Source: Eleginops maclovinus (taxonomy: Eukaryota; Chordata; Actinopteri; Perciformes; Eleginopidae). Taken from it: 64,000 bases of DNA. Numbering within the stretch: the first letter of the stretch is position 1; every line of letters starts with the position of its first letter. Under the pieces are notes generated by a model, which had not been told where the DNA came from, made no database searches, and worked only from the letters and a program-made list of their open reading frames with translations. Below, in pieces: positions 21,501 to 54,925 of the stretch. The DNA lies in assembly GCF_036324505.1 (NCBI RefSeq), contig NC_086354.1, positions 4,581,217 to 4,645,216 on the forward strand, given 5' to 3'. A program made the translations under genes and the position numbers.

Positions 21501-24500
21501 CATCTTTACATTCAGATTCACATGTTATGTTACTGTTACTATGCCTGGCGCTGTACCCCAGCATGCATCGGGCACCCTTCGCCCCTTTTCAATGTCATAT
21601 CATGTGGTATAAAGATCAGGGTATTTGGTATGAAATGGTAAACTTTCCAGCATTGCTATTGTTCATATGAAGTAACCAATTATATATCTGAGTTATATAT
21701 TTATTCCTACAAGCCTCACACATAACAACTTGTGTGTCCTTACAGTAACCGATGTTGCTGCATATTTGTGCACATAAAGTAAATATCTTATGCCGCTGTT
21801 ATGCACTGATGTCACGCTGAGATAGTTCTAAAGCCTCTAACCCCAGCAATATAATCAACCAATGACACAAGCTTCAAACAATTAAGAATCTGTTAGAAAA
21901 CTCATATCTTTAAAATTCCTCCCAGAGCTCTGCCTGATTATAACCTCAACACATTTTTATAAAATCCATGTTAGTTAATGTAAAAACCAAGATATAATGA
22001 ACATATAAGCTTTAAACCTGAGATGGATTACAAGATGCATTTATATCATGAAGTGAATGACTAACTGTACTTTTCTCCAATTAAATGTGTTTGTTTTCAT
22101 TTAAGTTGAAGGTGTTGTGTATTCTCTATTTTAATGTTGTTTTACCAAAGGTTGTCGCTCAGTTTTTTTAATGACACTCCTCCTAAAAATATATCTTTAG
22201 TGAGAAGCACTCACTCTCTATCACTGTTTATATCAAATCCCTTCTGTTTTTGCCAGAAGAAAAAAGTGAGATCGTCCCTTCTGCTGAAGCAGTCGTCTCC
22301 ACAGAGGCTGCCCCCAGTGAGAGTACAGATGTGAGGCAGGGATCTGAAGGTATTGCACATAAAATCACGTCACATAAATGTCTGAGTTGAATTCTGAGCG
22401 GTGCCAGTAACCCAGCTTCTCTTCAGAATCTCAGATGGACATTGTTGCTGGAAGCACAGCCGCAGTTACTGTAGCCTGGGAGAAGAAGAGTGAGGAGGGA
22501 GAGAGCAACGGAGCTTTAAAGGAAACCAACGGAGCAGAAGAGATTGTTGCAAAGACTCCAGGTAAGAATACCTCTAAGAGGTATGGAGTGGTCTCTTCTT
22601 AAGTGTTTTGTTCTCTTCTCCCTATAAAAAAATCCCAAACAAAATTCCAACATTTTTAAAGCAGTCTGGTCTGGTTACAGATAACGTGCAATAGGGATGA
22701 GTCTCCTCCTTGTGGCGCTATTACAACACATTTAAATGTGAAACAGAACATTTATTAAATTAAGAAATGTATTTAATTTAATTTTACAGTGCAATTTTTT
22801 ATTTTGTTCTGTTTATCTTATTCTATTTACATGTATGTAGACTCTTGCATTTGCTTGGTCACTTACAACATTTTCTGCATTATTAAGCTTATTGTATTTA
22901 TTTATTCTCCTGACATGCATTTTTATTTTGTAATTTGTTGTATTTTTTTATGTCATGTATGACATGTTGGAGCTCAGGACTTAAGATTTTCATCACTATT
23001 TCTACACTGTAACTACTGTGCATATGTCATCAATGCCTTAATTCAGTAGTATATGCCCGTGTTGCCAGATGTATAATGACTATCATATTTGTACAATAAC
23101 TTGGCAAAAGTAACTGTAGCAGCTTCAGCCGAATACTAAAGCTTCCTATGTGGTGGTTTACCTCCCGGGGATGATGTTCCTGATGCGCTTACTGTGATGT
23201 TACGATACCGTTTCTGCTGGTGTGTTCAGTAATTAATTGTTAGCCTTGACTCAGGTGTGGAATAATATAATCCATTTATGTTGCCTTAACAAACAATCCT
23301 CGTATTCACACTTAATGCAGTCAAAAACCATTTGCCCTTCCGGGGTCAGACACAACCAATCTGGTGACAAAACAAACTTTAAATACTAGGGATGCAACGA
23401 TGCATTGTGAACCGGTTAAAAATATGTACAGATGCGTTTAGATTAAAACCGGTTGAGCTAAAACATTAATCGGGATGCAACTTTTTAAACGGCACAGGGC
23501 GTGAACTACCGCATTGAACCGATATAAGACAAGTTTTTTTCCTATAAACAAATCTGAAAAAGAGTGGTCGTCTTATATTTGGGGTCTAGACTTTTCCGAT
23601 GTTTTTCCTCTCCTGTCAGATTGACAGACAGCTCAGTGAGGGTAAGGGCTCTCTGACTATTTAGAACTCTTCATTTTGCCCTCAAAGTGCACCAGATTGA
23701 AGCGTTTAACTTCAACATTTAAATAAAAATCAAAAAGGATTTCCGTTATATCTGTTTTCAAAATATAATTATGTATCTTTCTGTTATTTAAGATAAAAGT
23801 TGCACAGTTTACATTTGCACTTTTGATGAAAACATGTACGTTGTTTTGTACAGTTTATATAAATACCGAAATATTTTTGAATCATAATTTGTCCGCAGCT
23901 CATTCAGTAAAAAAAAAGAAAAATAGTGAGAAAATCGTTTCGTGAACTTAAAATCGTTAATCATATCTAACCCCGAGTTGAGTGTATCGTTACATCCCTA
24001 TTAAATACCTGTGCCATAGGGAATCGGACAACACACCCTGGCACACAGTGAGTAACACCCAAACATGAACTCATTAAAACGGCTCTTACAGTAATATTAA
24101 ATGCAACAATTTCGTGATGCTTACATTTAGAAGTCGGTGTGACTGCACTGTCCCAGACAGCCAAATGTGGAAGATTCGGTTTATTTTTGCATCTCTTCAA
24201 AATCGCCTCTTGCTTTGTTGTAATGATGTTAATCATCGTAACTCGCCGCCATTCTCTCGTCCGCCCCTGGCCGTTAATTTCATGGTTTACATGGTGATTG
24301 TAAACCAGTTATGAGTCATTAAACTTTACACTCCTGGAAAAATCATGGGATTGTAATATATTGAATTAAATTAAGTGTTAAAGGAATCTTTTGTATTTAA
24401 CTCCCACATAATGTGACATTGAATGAGTATATATATTATAGTTGACATAAGGTAGCTCTAATACGGGTTGATGCGTGGCATTTAGATTATCATGTGTCTT

Positions 24501-27500
24501 TCTACATTCCTTTGCTTACAGTACCATTTCATTTTTATACAATAATTCTCTTTTGAATTAAAGTTTACAGTTCGTGTGTGTGCTTAAAGGTTGCAAATGT
24601 TCGTAGACATTTAATTATGGGTCTTTGAAATGTAGTGGAAAGTTATTTGATAATATTAGTCATCTTTTCAAACTGGACCTAAACGGCTTTAGGATCTTTA
24701 CACCTTGACAATCATTTTGATCAATTTAATCAATTTGATCAACCATTGAATGCACAAATTTGACTCACTGTGAAGTCAAATATTAATGTAGAAGATGGCT
24801 AAAATCTCGAATTATATACTAAACTTTTTTTTTAAAAGGTGTGTATGATCAAAAGCAGCCTGAATATGTCTAGTGGTGAAGTTTTCCTAATTTATATTTT
24901 CCACCTGTTCCAGTAAAAGGGAAGCGGAAGGCCAGCTCTGCAGTGGAGGAGTCCCCACCAAAGAAAACTAAGCTCATCAATGATGGTAAGACGTGAATAA
25001 CAATATAAGACTTCATTCTGAAAGGAGCCTAAATTCTTTCCTTCACTCATACCACCCTCTTATTTTGTTGCAGGTTATTGTCTTTTTGTTGGCAACCTGA
25101 ACAAGTCCAAGACATTTGATGAGGTCAAGGACTCGTTAGCTAATTACTTCATGACACAAAGTCTCCTGGTTCAAGACATCAGATTAGACCGGTCCAGGTG
25201 AGATCCAGCTCATAGTCCTCACACATTTATTATTGCTGCTACTTCAAATACTGACTTGACTAAAAATGAATGTTTTGCTCTTGTAGAAAACACGCATTTG
25301 TAGATCTGGCCTCAGAGATGGACTTGACCAAAGGCTTGACGCTAAATGGAGTATTGATGAATGATCTGCCCCTGAAGGTTGCAAGAGCAAAAGTCAAAAG
25401 TGAGGTTAAGGTGAAGGTGAAACCTTCCGCAGAGGAGAAAAAAGGTAACTAACTAATGTTATTTTCAATTTCTCTAAGTGGTGCAGCCGGAGTGTGTGTT
25501 TAAACATAACACTAGAGGGCATTCATTGTCGAGTTAAAGAGTTGTTAAAACATATGGTTGTTCTTCACTAAAATAATGGATTTATATAACAATGTTAACA
25601 CCATTGGATCCATGGAGGTTGTTTTATTTAATGTCTAACTTGAACGCGGCTCTGTGTTTAGCGGAGAAAAATAGCAGATGTTTGTGGGTGAAGAATGTCC
25701 CGTACGAAGCAACAAAAAAAGAAATTCTGAAATTGTTCAAACTGGCAACCTGCATTCGGTTTCCCGATGGAACAGAGACCCCAACAAAAGGGTAAGAGCT
25801 AAAATAAAAGAATGGTCACTTTCATGGTATACAAAACATAATTGATCATATTTAGTAGTGCGATTGTGATGATAATGGTTTGTAATCTGTACTGATTTAT
25901 TTTTATTTTTATCATCATTCTTCAACAGCATTGCCTACGTGGAGTTTGCAAACAAAACTACTGCAGAGAAAGTGTGGAAGCAAAAACAAGCAGTCAAGAT
26001 GCGTGGTCGGGTTTTGATTGTGGAAAAAGTCGGAGAAAAGAATGGGAAAGTCGCCAAAACGGATGAAAACAAAAACAGCAATAAAGGTAGATCACTCGAC
26101 ATTTGGAAATGTACTCTTAATACCTGAGGTGATATACCTATTAACCTTCTGAACCGCAGGCAGATTCACAGCATTTTGTGGTAATTTAAAGGTACTGCGA
26201 CAATATGAAAACAGCAAAACATGGCTGGAAGTAGAGAGAACTGAAATTCTCCAAATATGCGAGAAAAACGTAATCTCTAAATATTCAACTTTTTGCCAAG
26301 TGCCCGCAAGTATTGGGGAATATGTTGGCTACAGTCACTACTTAAAGAGGCCCTATTATCCTTTTTCGGGTTTTCCCTTTCCTGGACTGTGTTTCCCCCC
26401 AGAGGGAGTTTCTCTCCCACACATCCCTCTCTGTCTGGAACACCTCCACTGGACTCCTTTGTTTACTTCCTTAACAGTGACATCACTATGCAACGCTCAT
26501 GCTCCAATTGGCTTGCTCTCCAACACATTTTACCTGATAGGCTAAGGGACAGGACATCTCTAAGCGGTTGACCAAAAAAATATGAATGTGAGGAGAGCAG
26601 AATAGAGCACCTTGAAACCAACTTCTTTGTGTGAATGCTCTGCAGTTCAGCTGAAGTGTCACTAATTTAATAAACGTACTTATTGACTTGCATCTCCATC
26701 AGGAACACAGACCTTTTTGGGGTTCAGAGGCTCATCTATTTTTGTTGGAGGCTTTTAAAATTCTCAATATCATTCAATTAAATATGGCAAATGTGACAAT
26801 TGATCTCTTTCTTTCTCACAGCTGCAGCTCCTCCAAATAAAACCTTATTTGTGAGCAATCTGCCTTTCAATGTGCCAGAAAAAAACCTCAAGAATGTCTT
26901 TGAGAAAGCCATTAGTATCAATCTGCCTAAAAGCCAAGGCAAACCAAAAAGGTAAGTACATGTTCACTTGCACCTTTTGAATTAAAGAAAACATGTGACT
27001 TTTCTCAAGAACATTTGTAATCCTCTGCAGATATGCGTTTGTCGAGTTTGCAACTGCGGAAGACGCACATAAGGCCCTGCAGTCATCCCAGAAAGTGACA
27101 ATTTCAGAAAGGGAGATCAAAGTACAATTCTGCAACAAGGGAGAAGGGGCTGCGAAGGCAAAGGGTACGTTGGGATTGTTTATGTGCTATTATATATGTC
27201 GGTGTTGCCTTTGTTACTGCAAATCATACATTTGAAGCGTTTCCAAAGCTCCAATGCTTTTTCCCCCTCTTCAGACTCCTTAAAATCTTTGATCGTAATG
27301 GGTCTCGCCGGGAAGACGACTGAGGAGACTCTTAAAAGTGCTTTTGAAGGAGCTTCAAGTGCAAGAGTAGCAATGGATAAAGAGACAGGAGTTTCAAAAA
27401 AGTGAGTAGCCTCAAGTTTTTTTGGTGAAAATTGTAACATGTCTTATAGATTATTCTGGAAAACCGATTTACACTGACACCGTGTCAAATGAAATGTTTT

Positions 27501-28693
27501 TCAGGTTTGGTTTTGTGGAGTTTGAGAGTGAAGAGAGCTGCAAAGCTTGTAAAGAAGCCATGGAGGACTGTGAGATCGATGGCAGCAAGGTGACGGTGAC
27601 TTATGCAAAGGTCCAGGCTAGGAAAGGTCCAAAACTCCCCTCCAAGACTCCTCAGGCCCCTGTTGAGAAGCCTGCAGGTGAGGGGGCAGGCAAACGCAAA
27701 CCAAAAAAAGGAAAAAAGAAAGGTAACATTTGAGTTCCACTGGCGTAATATCAAGGTCTGATTGTGGTTGTATGTTCTTTAAGAAGAATAGGAGAAGAAG
27801 TCAGATCAAATTTTGTGATATATTTTTTTATGGTAACAATGGCTTTAGTGGCTACTGATAGCGTGAAAGGGGACTAGTTGGCAAACATAAAAATAATGAT
27901 CAACTCCGCAGTTCCCCTCATTTGAAGAGCATTTTTTAGTGCATTGTGATTTTGGGGCTAGTAACTTTATTAATCTCTTCGCCTTCAACCACAGCTCAAA
28001 CACATTTTATGCCTTCTATCCAGGACCAAGTAGCAAAAAAGATATTGAGCTAGTCCTGGAATATTTCCAAGTTCTGGATGAATGGGAAGAATTCTGGGCA
28101 AATGTGTGTGTTAATTGAGCAGCAACACTTTTTTTTGTTTGGTTGTTTAGTTTGTAAAAAGATCATTCCACGGTGCATCTCTAACATTTTTTGAGGTTGG
28201 GATATAATGTAGTATGACATAATGGTAAAAAAAGAAAATGGTATTAACATGGTTGCAACTTGCATTTCACAGCTAAAGAGCAAGATAATTGCCTGGGGAG
28301 TTGACCAAAAATGTAACTAAAAGAAGTGTTTGCAAACACATGAGCCGTATTAATGTAGTCTGTTGCACCTCTCACAATTGGCCTAAAAAACAATGCAATG
28401 CACCTTCTTTCTTGGCAGCTTCTTTTAGAAAAGGTTTTGTTGTCCTTGCATATGGTGCTTTGACATATCCAGCTATTGTTATTTAGCTAATGTTATTTAT
28501 TGTCATCAGAGTGCTGGTTTAATATGTTATTTTGTGTAAGCTGTGCAGCTTTAGTTTACAGGCTTTATATATGTACTTGATTGATTCAGTTTCTTGTTTA
28601 AATAAAGCAATTTGCCTTGTTTTTCCTTCAGGTAAAAAACAGGGAGCTGCCGCGCCACAGGAAGCTGTTAAAGAAGTGGAAAATAAAGGCTAA
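18592..28693 (+). CDS. ncl: Nucleolin-like protein with four RRMs (600 aa)
   Basis: Nucleolin-family RNA-binding protein, expected in the nucleolus in rRNA processing. Coding exons: 18592-18594 (ATG only), 19059-19131, 19223-19306, 19380-19481, 22257-22349, 22427-22561, 24914-24985, 25074-25197, 25287-25444, 25662-25791, 25929-26086, 26822-26951, 27031-27164, 27275-27401, 27505-27722, 28632-28693. The total is 601 codons with stop. Residues 1-163 form a low-complexity Glu/Ser/Thr/Val region. A bipartite-like nuclear signal (KGKRKAS…PPKKTK) lies near 165-185. The RRMs are: about 189-262 (CLFVGNL/HAFVDL), 285-360 (CLWVKNV/KGIAYVEF), 385-460 (TLFVSNL/RYAFVEF) and 467-545 (SLIVMGL/FGFVEF, with KEAMED.EIDG as in nucleolin). 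The tail is Lys-rich (KRKPKKGKKKG). Unlike nucleolin it has no long acidic tracts and no RGG domain. The symbol is by family only; it may be a paralogue. Confidence 0.8.
20157..21165. mobile_element. Nonautonomous hAT-type transposon in nucleolin-like intron 4
   Basis: The left end TATGGCTGCACGATT and the right end AATCGTGCAGCCCTA are inverted repeats with one mismatch. They are flanked by near-identical 8-bp sequences, ATTCATAT (20149-20156) and ATTTATAT (21166-21173). An 8-bp duplication and a TAGGGCTGCACGAT-type terminus indicate the hAT superfamily. The subterminal region repeats GCGATT motifs at both ends. No transposase frame is seen in about 1.0 kb. Confidence 0.8.
23387..24000. mobile_element. 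Nonautonomous hAT-type transposon in nucleolin-like intron 6
   Basis: Terminal inverted repeats are TAGGGATGCAACGATGC at left and GTATCGTTACATCCCTA at right, matching at 15 of 17 positions. A perfect 8-bp target duplication, TTAAATAC, sits at 23379-23386 and 24001-24008. The element is 614 bp with no transposase frame, and is a different family from the element at 20157. Confidence 0.88.
26342..26577. mobile_element. TTAA-type MITE, copy B (inverted, truncated)
   Basis: Begins TTAAAGAGGCCCTATTAT and continues with the reverse complement of the 13036/40375/60641 family: GAGGGAGTTTCTCTCCC, GGAACACCTCCACTGGACTC, AGTGACATCACTATG and GGACATCTCTAAGCGGTTGA. About half the consensus is missing at its right side. 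It lies in intron 11 of the nucleolin-like gene. Confidence 0.65.
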
Positions 28694-28960
28694 CGTGACT
28701 GGGAAAAGTTCTGTAGAAATTAATCTCAACAAAAAATGTGTTTTGATTATGTAAAGGTGTGAAAATGTGAACAGCGTTGTTAGTCCTACCTAATTGTAAG
28801 ACACGTGACACCTTGTAGATGATCATCTATTTGACTTTAAACCTTCCACTTAACTTTTATGAACACATGTTAAAAACTTCAACTTGTTATCAAATGTTGT
28901 TAAAATATGACTCCTGAAGATAAATATATTTTAATCCCCCGCCAGCTGTGTCTTTGGGTT
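28694..28960 (+). other. Probable 3' UTR of nucleolin-like gene
   Basis: AT-rich sequence follows the TAA at 28691-28693. No canonical AATAAA was found in it, so the cleavage site is not placed; AGATAAATATATTTTAAT near 28919 is a weak candidate signal. Confidence 0.4.
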
Positions 28961-29159
28961 TGTTGTAACATCTGTAGTGAAGAAGCAAAAGGTTATGCAA
29001 GGACTAAAACCTCAGCTTCAACTTCATCTCTGCCACTGACCTTAAATAACTCTCCCAGCTAAACATGCCAGATCTTCCAACCAATGGTCTGCTCATGACT
29101 AAGTGATGCAGCATTCCCCTTTTTTGTTCACCAAGTTTCCTTTTATTGGAGAACGTCAG

Positions 29160-29275
29160 TGGTGTAGGATAGCCTGGGATGACTCTTAAAGGGGTTGCAG
29201 GCTGGGCTCGAACCCGCATCCGCCATAGCAGGGACTCAGATTTAGTACATGATGAGCCGTCAGCACTAACTACTT
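29160..29275 (-). repeat. tRNA-derived SINE-like fragment
   Basis: The minus strand contains an RNA polymerase III B-box-like GGGTTCGAGCCC (about 29206-29217). It is preceded at the right distance by an A-box-like stretch (AGTTAGTGCTGACGG) and by GAGTCCCTGCTATGGCGGA. The tRNA fold is not convincing enough to call a functional tRNA, so a SINE head is the likelier reading. Confidence 0.4.
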
Positions 29276-29399
29276 TTTATCTGCTCTAATGGAAACTTGC
29301 ATATCTTGAACCATATCCACCCCTCTTGCACACATCGCTACACTTCGATTTGTTGCAATTTGCAGCTACTCATCCCAAACCCGGTGTCCTTTAGTGACC

Positions 29400-29619
29400 T
29401 CACATCCTGTTTTCCTCACTTCCTTTTGAATGGACCGGTTTGGGACGGTCCTGTCTCCGCGCGGCGTGGAGCTGTGTTGTGTCGGCGCGTGTCTGCAGAC
29501 ACATGTTCGATCTCCGGTGTTGCTAGGCTGCTGCACGGTGCACGCGAGCTAACTTTTGATGCAACTGTTAGCTCATCTTACTATGCAACGTCTGGGGCAT
29601 TGAGAAGAGAAAAGCCTCG
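29400..29619 (+). promoter_or_regulatory. atp13a3: Putative atp13a3 promoter and noncoding first exon
   Basis: The CpG-richest stretch of this area (CCGCGCGGCG, TCGGCGCGTG, about 29455-29490) has an ETS-like CACTTCCTTTT just upstream (about 29417). It ends in a strong donor, AGCCTCG|GTAAGTTG, at 29619/29620. The next acceptor in the same direction with coding potential is at 32632, 20 bases before the atp13a3 ATG. This fits a first exon made entirely of 5' UTR; its start is not resolved. Confidence 0.5.
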
Positions 29620-30789
29620 GTAAGTTGTTAATTCCCGTGAATTAGAAGTCTTTCACACGGTGTTTATGTTCACTTTCAGTCTCATGTGAAGTTAGAGGAA
29701 CTTCATAACGGCTCAACAAGGAACTTGCGAAACAGAAACAACTTTGTAACAAAAAGTGTCAAACAGCGACTGAAAATGGCTCCTCATTCACAGTTTGGTG
29801 ATGCAAGACTGGAAATGTTTGTTTTCCACTCTGATAGGAAATGTCTGACCCTTTAACTTTTCGCATTGTAAACATGTTGCTTACCTAAGTATTTGTAAAA
29901 ACTACTCTTTAACTTCATGTTAAATAACTTTGAGGTGTTTGCTTTGTGGGATTTGTTGGAAAGTGATGGAAGTGGTAGGTGCTACAGTGTAAAGTACTGT
30001 ATAAGTACAAGAAATCGTACATTCTTGTTATACAAGTATTGGTGTTGACATCATATTATAGTTAAAACTACTTAGTCAAAGTACTCAATATGCAGCACGG
30101 CCAATTACAGAATAATGTTTATGACTTCAATAATACAGTTGTAGGCCAGTATTACAATACTGATTATGATCATTTATGTATCCATAACCTTAATGTGTTG
30201 GCTGCAAGCAGGGTAAAGGGATTACATTTCTTGCTGAATAGCTTCACTCTTGTTTTTAATTATGGCTAAACAAGTTCTTAGGCCAGCACACATCTATGAT
30301 TTTGTCGACATATACACTGATTATTAAAAACGAATTCCTCCATGAACCATTATGTTAAAGCACCTCTTTAATTCTTTGAAAAAAAAATAATTCAGCATAA
30401 GAAAATAATAAAAGTAAAATTGTGACTAGTCAACAAAAGATATCTAAATCAAATACAGAGCTAAATATCTAATCAATTGAGCAGTCACCTGGGCAACTCT
30501 AATACATTATTAGTTGATTGTATTTGTATTTAAAAATCTATCTGCAAAGAAAGTAATTAAGTCTGTCAAACATTTAGAAAAACTACATTTCAGTATAAAG
30601 TGGAAATAATGAACAGCTGCTGGTAAATTGTGCTCAGTATTCCATCAATCCTTCAAAATCTAATGCCAATCTAAATGAAGTTAAACATAAATAAATAAAC
30701 ATTATTTAGGGGAGGCGTGAGTTGTGTCCATGTGTATAGGTTTGTACATCTGTTATTTGTCATGTATAACTTATAAAGTAATGTCGGGT

Positions 30790-31154
30790 AGCAATGGGGA
30801 CCCCGGTGCAGTTTCTAGTTTGGATTGGCATCTGGACTTTTGCAGCTCTAGGACTGTTGCATAGTTGTTTTGAATCCAGCCCCTTGTAGCTTTGGCTTTA
30901 TGTTTGGAGTCTTTGTCCGGCTGGAAAAATAAATCTTATCCAAAGTCCCTGTTTGCTTGCAGACTGCAGCAGTGTTTCTAACAGGATTTCTATTTATTAT
31001 TATGCTGCATTTTATTTACTTTATTTAATTGCCTCCCTACAGCATGATGCTGCCACTACAAGAGGGATGGTGAAACAGGTTAGCTTTTGACTCATCAGAC
31101 CATAGAAGCCTCTCAGACTTTTGGATTTGTAATGGAAGATTGGTTTCTCTTATG
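30790..31154. repeat. Unclassified old repeat in atp13a3 intron 1
   Basis: Phrases such as CAGCATGATGCTGCCACTAC and GACTCATCAGACCATAGAAG recall degraded teleost DNA-transposon sequence. No intact frame or termini were found. It directly abuts the Tc1-like MITE at 31155. Confidence 0.3.
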
Positions 31155-31381
31155 TACAGCTCCGGAAAAAGTTAAGAGACCACTCGAAATGTTTCTTAAA
31201 TGTTTATTTCTACATGTATGGCAGCCATTCCAGTGTCTGTTGAATTCCAACACAGTGACACATTGTCATTAGTTTATAGAATACAATAAAAAAATCTAAT
31301 CAAAGACATGTCTATAAATAACAAAACAAGAGAAAGTGATAATGCTGAAGTGGTCTCTTATTTTTTTTTTCCGGGGCTGTA
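31155..31381. mobile_element. Tc1/mariner-like MITE (227 bp)
   Basis: Inverted ends: TACAGCTCCGGAAAAA followed by TTAAGAGACCACT at left; AGTGGTCTCTTA, a T-tract and then CCGGGGCTGTA at right. Each end has a TA at the boundary, as Tc1/mariner elements duplicate TA. It is noncoding and lies in intron 1 of atp13a3. Confidence 0.75.
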
Positions 31382-32651
31382 TCAGTAGTTAATACAGTTG
31401 TATGTTTACTCTGGTCAAAGTGTCTTAAATATGAATTCGGAGCTGGACTCTCCTGATAACAGATTTCATAACACTAATATTTTGACCGAATGAATGCGCA
31501 ATATCAATATTAAAGCCAAATCTATAGAAATCAACCTAAACAAATCACACATTTTCACACGTGTGTGTATAAATAAACAGCACAGTGTAGAAAAGGGTAA
31601 GAACAGGAAACATTTGTATTTGTAATGAAATAATAGTCTGTTAAAAGGATATTTAATCTTAAATTAATCCAGGATATCTCCAATAAAAGTGTGTTTTTTT
31701 TCCAGCCGGGCCTATGGAACAGAAAAATACTTCTACCCAAGGATCTCTAAATATTGGAGTCCAGTCAGTGATATAAAGCTGTTATAGAGGCACAAAGAGG
31801 CTTACATCGGTAAAAACTATTCTAAAACATGGCAGGAGACAGTTTAACAATGCTAACAAGAATAGTGCAGCACTGTCTTACAGATCTATACCTGTAAATA
31901 TCACAGTCATCGTCTATACCGGTACATTAGGATTGATGTAAAATACCAGAGACGTCCTCATACATGATAGTGGTTGGCTGTGAGTCAAACATTACTATAG
32001 GTGTGACTGGTATTGAGCGTAAACATGTGCATGGTGCAAAGGTTTCCATGTTTTACAGCCCATCCTGCCCTGGATCAGTGCTTTACACCAAAGAGTGTCA
32101 CTCTAATCCTCACATTTTCCACTGCGTGTCAATAAATTTGTCAGTGAGTCGACATGTGACGGTGTTAAAGGCTCAGTTAAGTCCTACAGAATTAATGCAC
32201 TCAATATAATCAATGTAATCGAGCCAGAATGACGAGGTATTTCAATAATTGGCTCAGCTAATAATCCAGGAAATGTATTAACATCAAAAAGGTTTAGCAC
32301 CGAGATAGGGAATATCTTTTCCTCCTGATTATTTCCCAGGTAGATAAGGGTTTTACTCAATTATGTTACTATGTTAAACGCTGCACAAACGTTTGCCGGT
32401 CTTTTGTGAGGATAACTGGAATATTGATGGACCTCCTTCTGTTTTTTAGAATTCATTTTCAGTTTGCTAAGTTATTAAACTTAACCATTTCATGCCCTTA
32501 ACTGTTATTAGCTTTGCAACTTTTCTGACCAAACACAGAAGAAGACTTCTGTGATAAGACAGCGTCAGCAGGTACACCACCCTGTTGGACTTCCAGTAAA
32601 CAAAGTGATCTCTCGTCCTTTTTTCTTCACAGTTGTTGAACTTCCGACAGA

Positions 32652-53801
<21,150 letters not shown>

Positions 53802-53870
53802 CACCAACAAGCACACTGCTGCACAGACTGAAGATCAAATCACAGCTTGAGTTAAGCTCAGAGAAGATAG

Positions 53871-53965
53871 TGATGATGATGATGATGACGATGACGATGA
53901 TGACGATGATGATGATGACGATGACGATGATGATGACGATGATGATGATGATGACGATGTTGATG
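53871..53965. repeat. Interrupted (GAT/GAC)n trinucleotide repeat
   Basis: About 31 units of GAT with regular GAC variants, starting 70 bp after the atp13a3 stop codon, so probably in its 3' UTR. Apparent poly-Asp or poly-Ser frames across it are consequences of the repeat. Confidence 0.9.
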
Positions 53966-54739
53966 TGAAGCGTCCTAATATAACACACACTGTGAGCTGC
54001 TCATACAGAAGGTTGTCTTCCATATAGATTAACCTCCTCGACAGACAAACACTTGTCAAACTGCTGAAACATGAGCCAGAGGCCTCAGCTAAAGGACTGG
54101 CACAAGATGTTGTGAAATGTAGTACACTTAATTGCTCTCTTGCTAATATGTTAGATGACAAGATTCAAGACAACTCTAACTATTCTAGGGTTAAGCTAGA
54201 TGTTAACATTTCAACTAAACACTGTGAGCCTAACAGCAGGTGAGTGCTGATATGTTTGTGAAGTGTGTGTTTGCATGTATGTGTGCAGCGCTTTGCGTTG
54301 CCTCAATCCCATCATAAAACACAATTAATTCAAACGTGACTGAAACAAAAATAAAACTCACCAAACCTCTGATGGTGAGGTTTTTGCAACTTTCCAACAA
54401 TCACCAACTGGTTTGGTTGAAATAAACCCTGCAGTATTGTTTTTACTGCTTCCCTTTTTTTTGTCCTTTCATTTTAGCTAAATGAAAGGACAAAAATTGT
54501 CCAAAAAACCTGCCAAAGCCAAAATATTCTTCCATTGCCTCACCCTACACACCTATACATCTACACAGTAAATGCAAAGGCAGTGAAAGAAATTGGTTAC
54601 CTTAACACAAACGGTGGTAGCTGGGGAAGCCAGCTAGCATGGGTCTTGCATACCATTTTTAAGCTAACATATTAACACGTTAGGTTTATGCAATACTAGT
54701 CTAGTTCATAACTAGTATAAAAACACAACACAATGCGGT

Positions 54740-54925
54740 TTTATGGATAGTTTAACCTCTGCTGCTAGCTGTTTCCTCTGTTTTCAGTGTTTGCGCTAAG
54801 CTAACTAGCTGCTGTCTGTATCCTCATTTTCGTTCAACAAACATCAAAGTGATATCAATCTTCTCAGAAAAGTCAGCAAGAAAAAACCCAGAACATTCCC
54901 CAAAGTGAGAAGTCATTCCTTTAAG
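54740..54925 (-). repeat. Dispersed repeat (TTAGCTTAGCTTAG family), inverted copy
   Basis: GCTGCTAGCTGTTTCC, GCGCTAAGCTAACTAGCTGC and AAGTCATTCCTTTAA are the reverse-complement order of the family at 43440. It is noncoding. Confidence 0.45.

Noticed and set aside
29200..29275. Functional tRNA gene
   Set aside because: B box is good but the acceptor and anticodon arms do not pair convincingly by eye.
53835..54161. Minus-strand frame with a long poly-Ser run, and similar frames on the GAT repeat
   Set aside because: Produced by the trinucleotide repeat in the probable atp13a3 3' UTR; no conserved protein outside the repeat.
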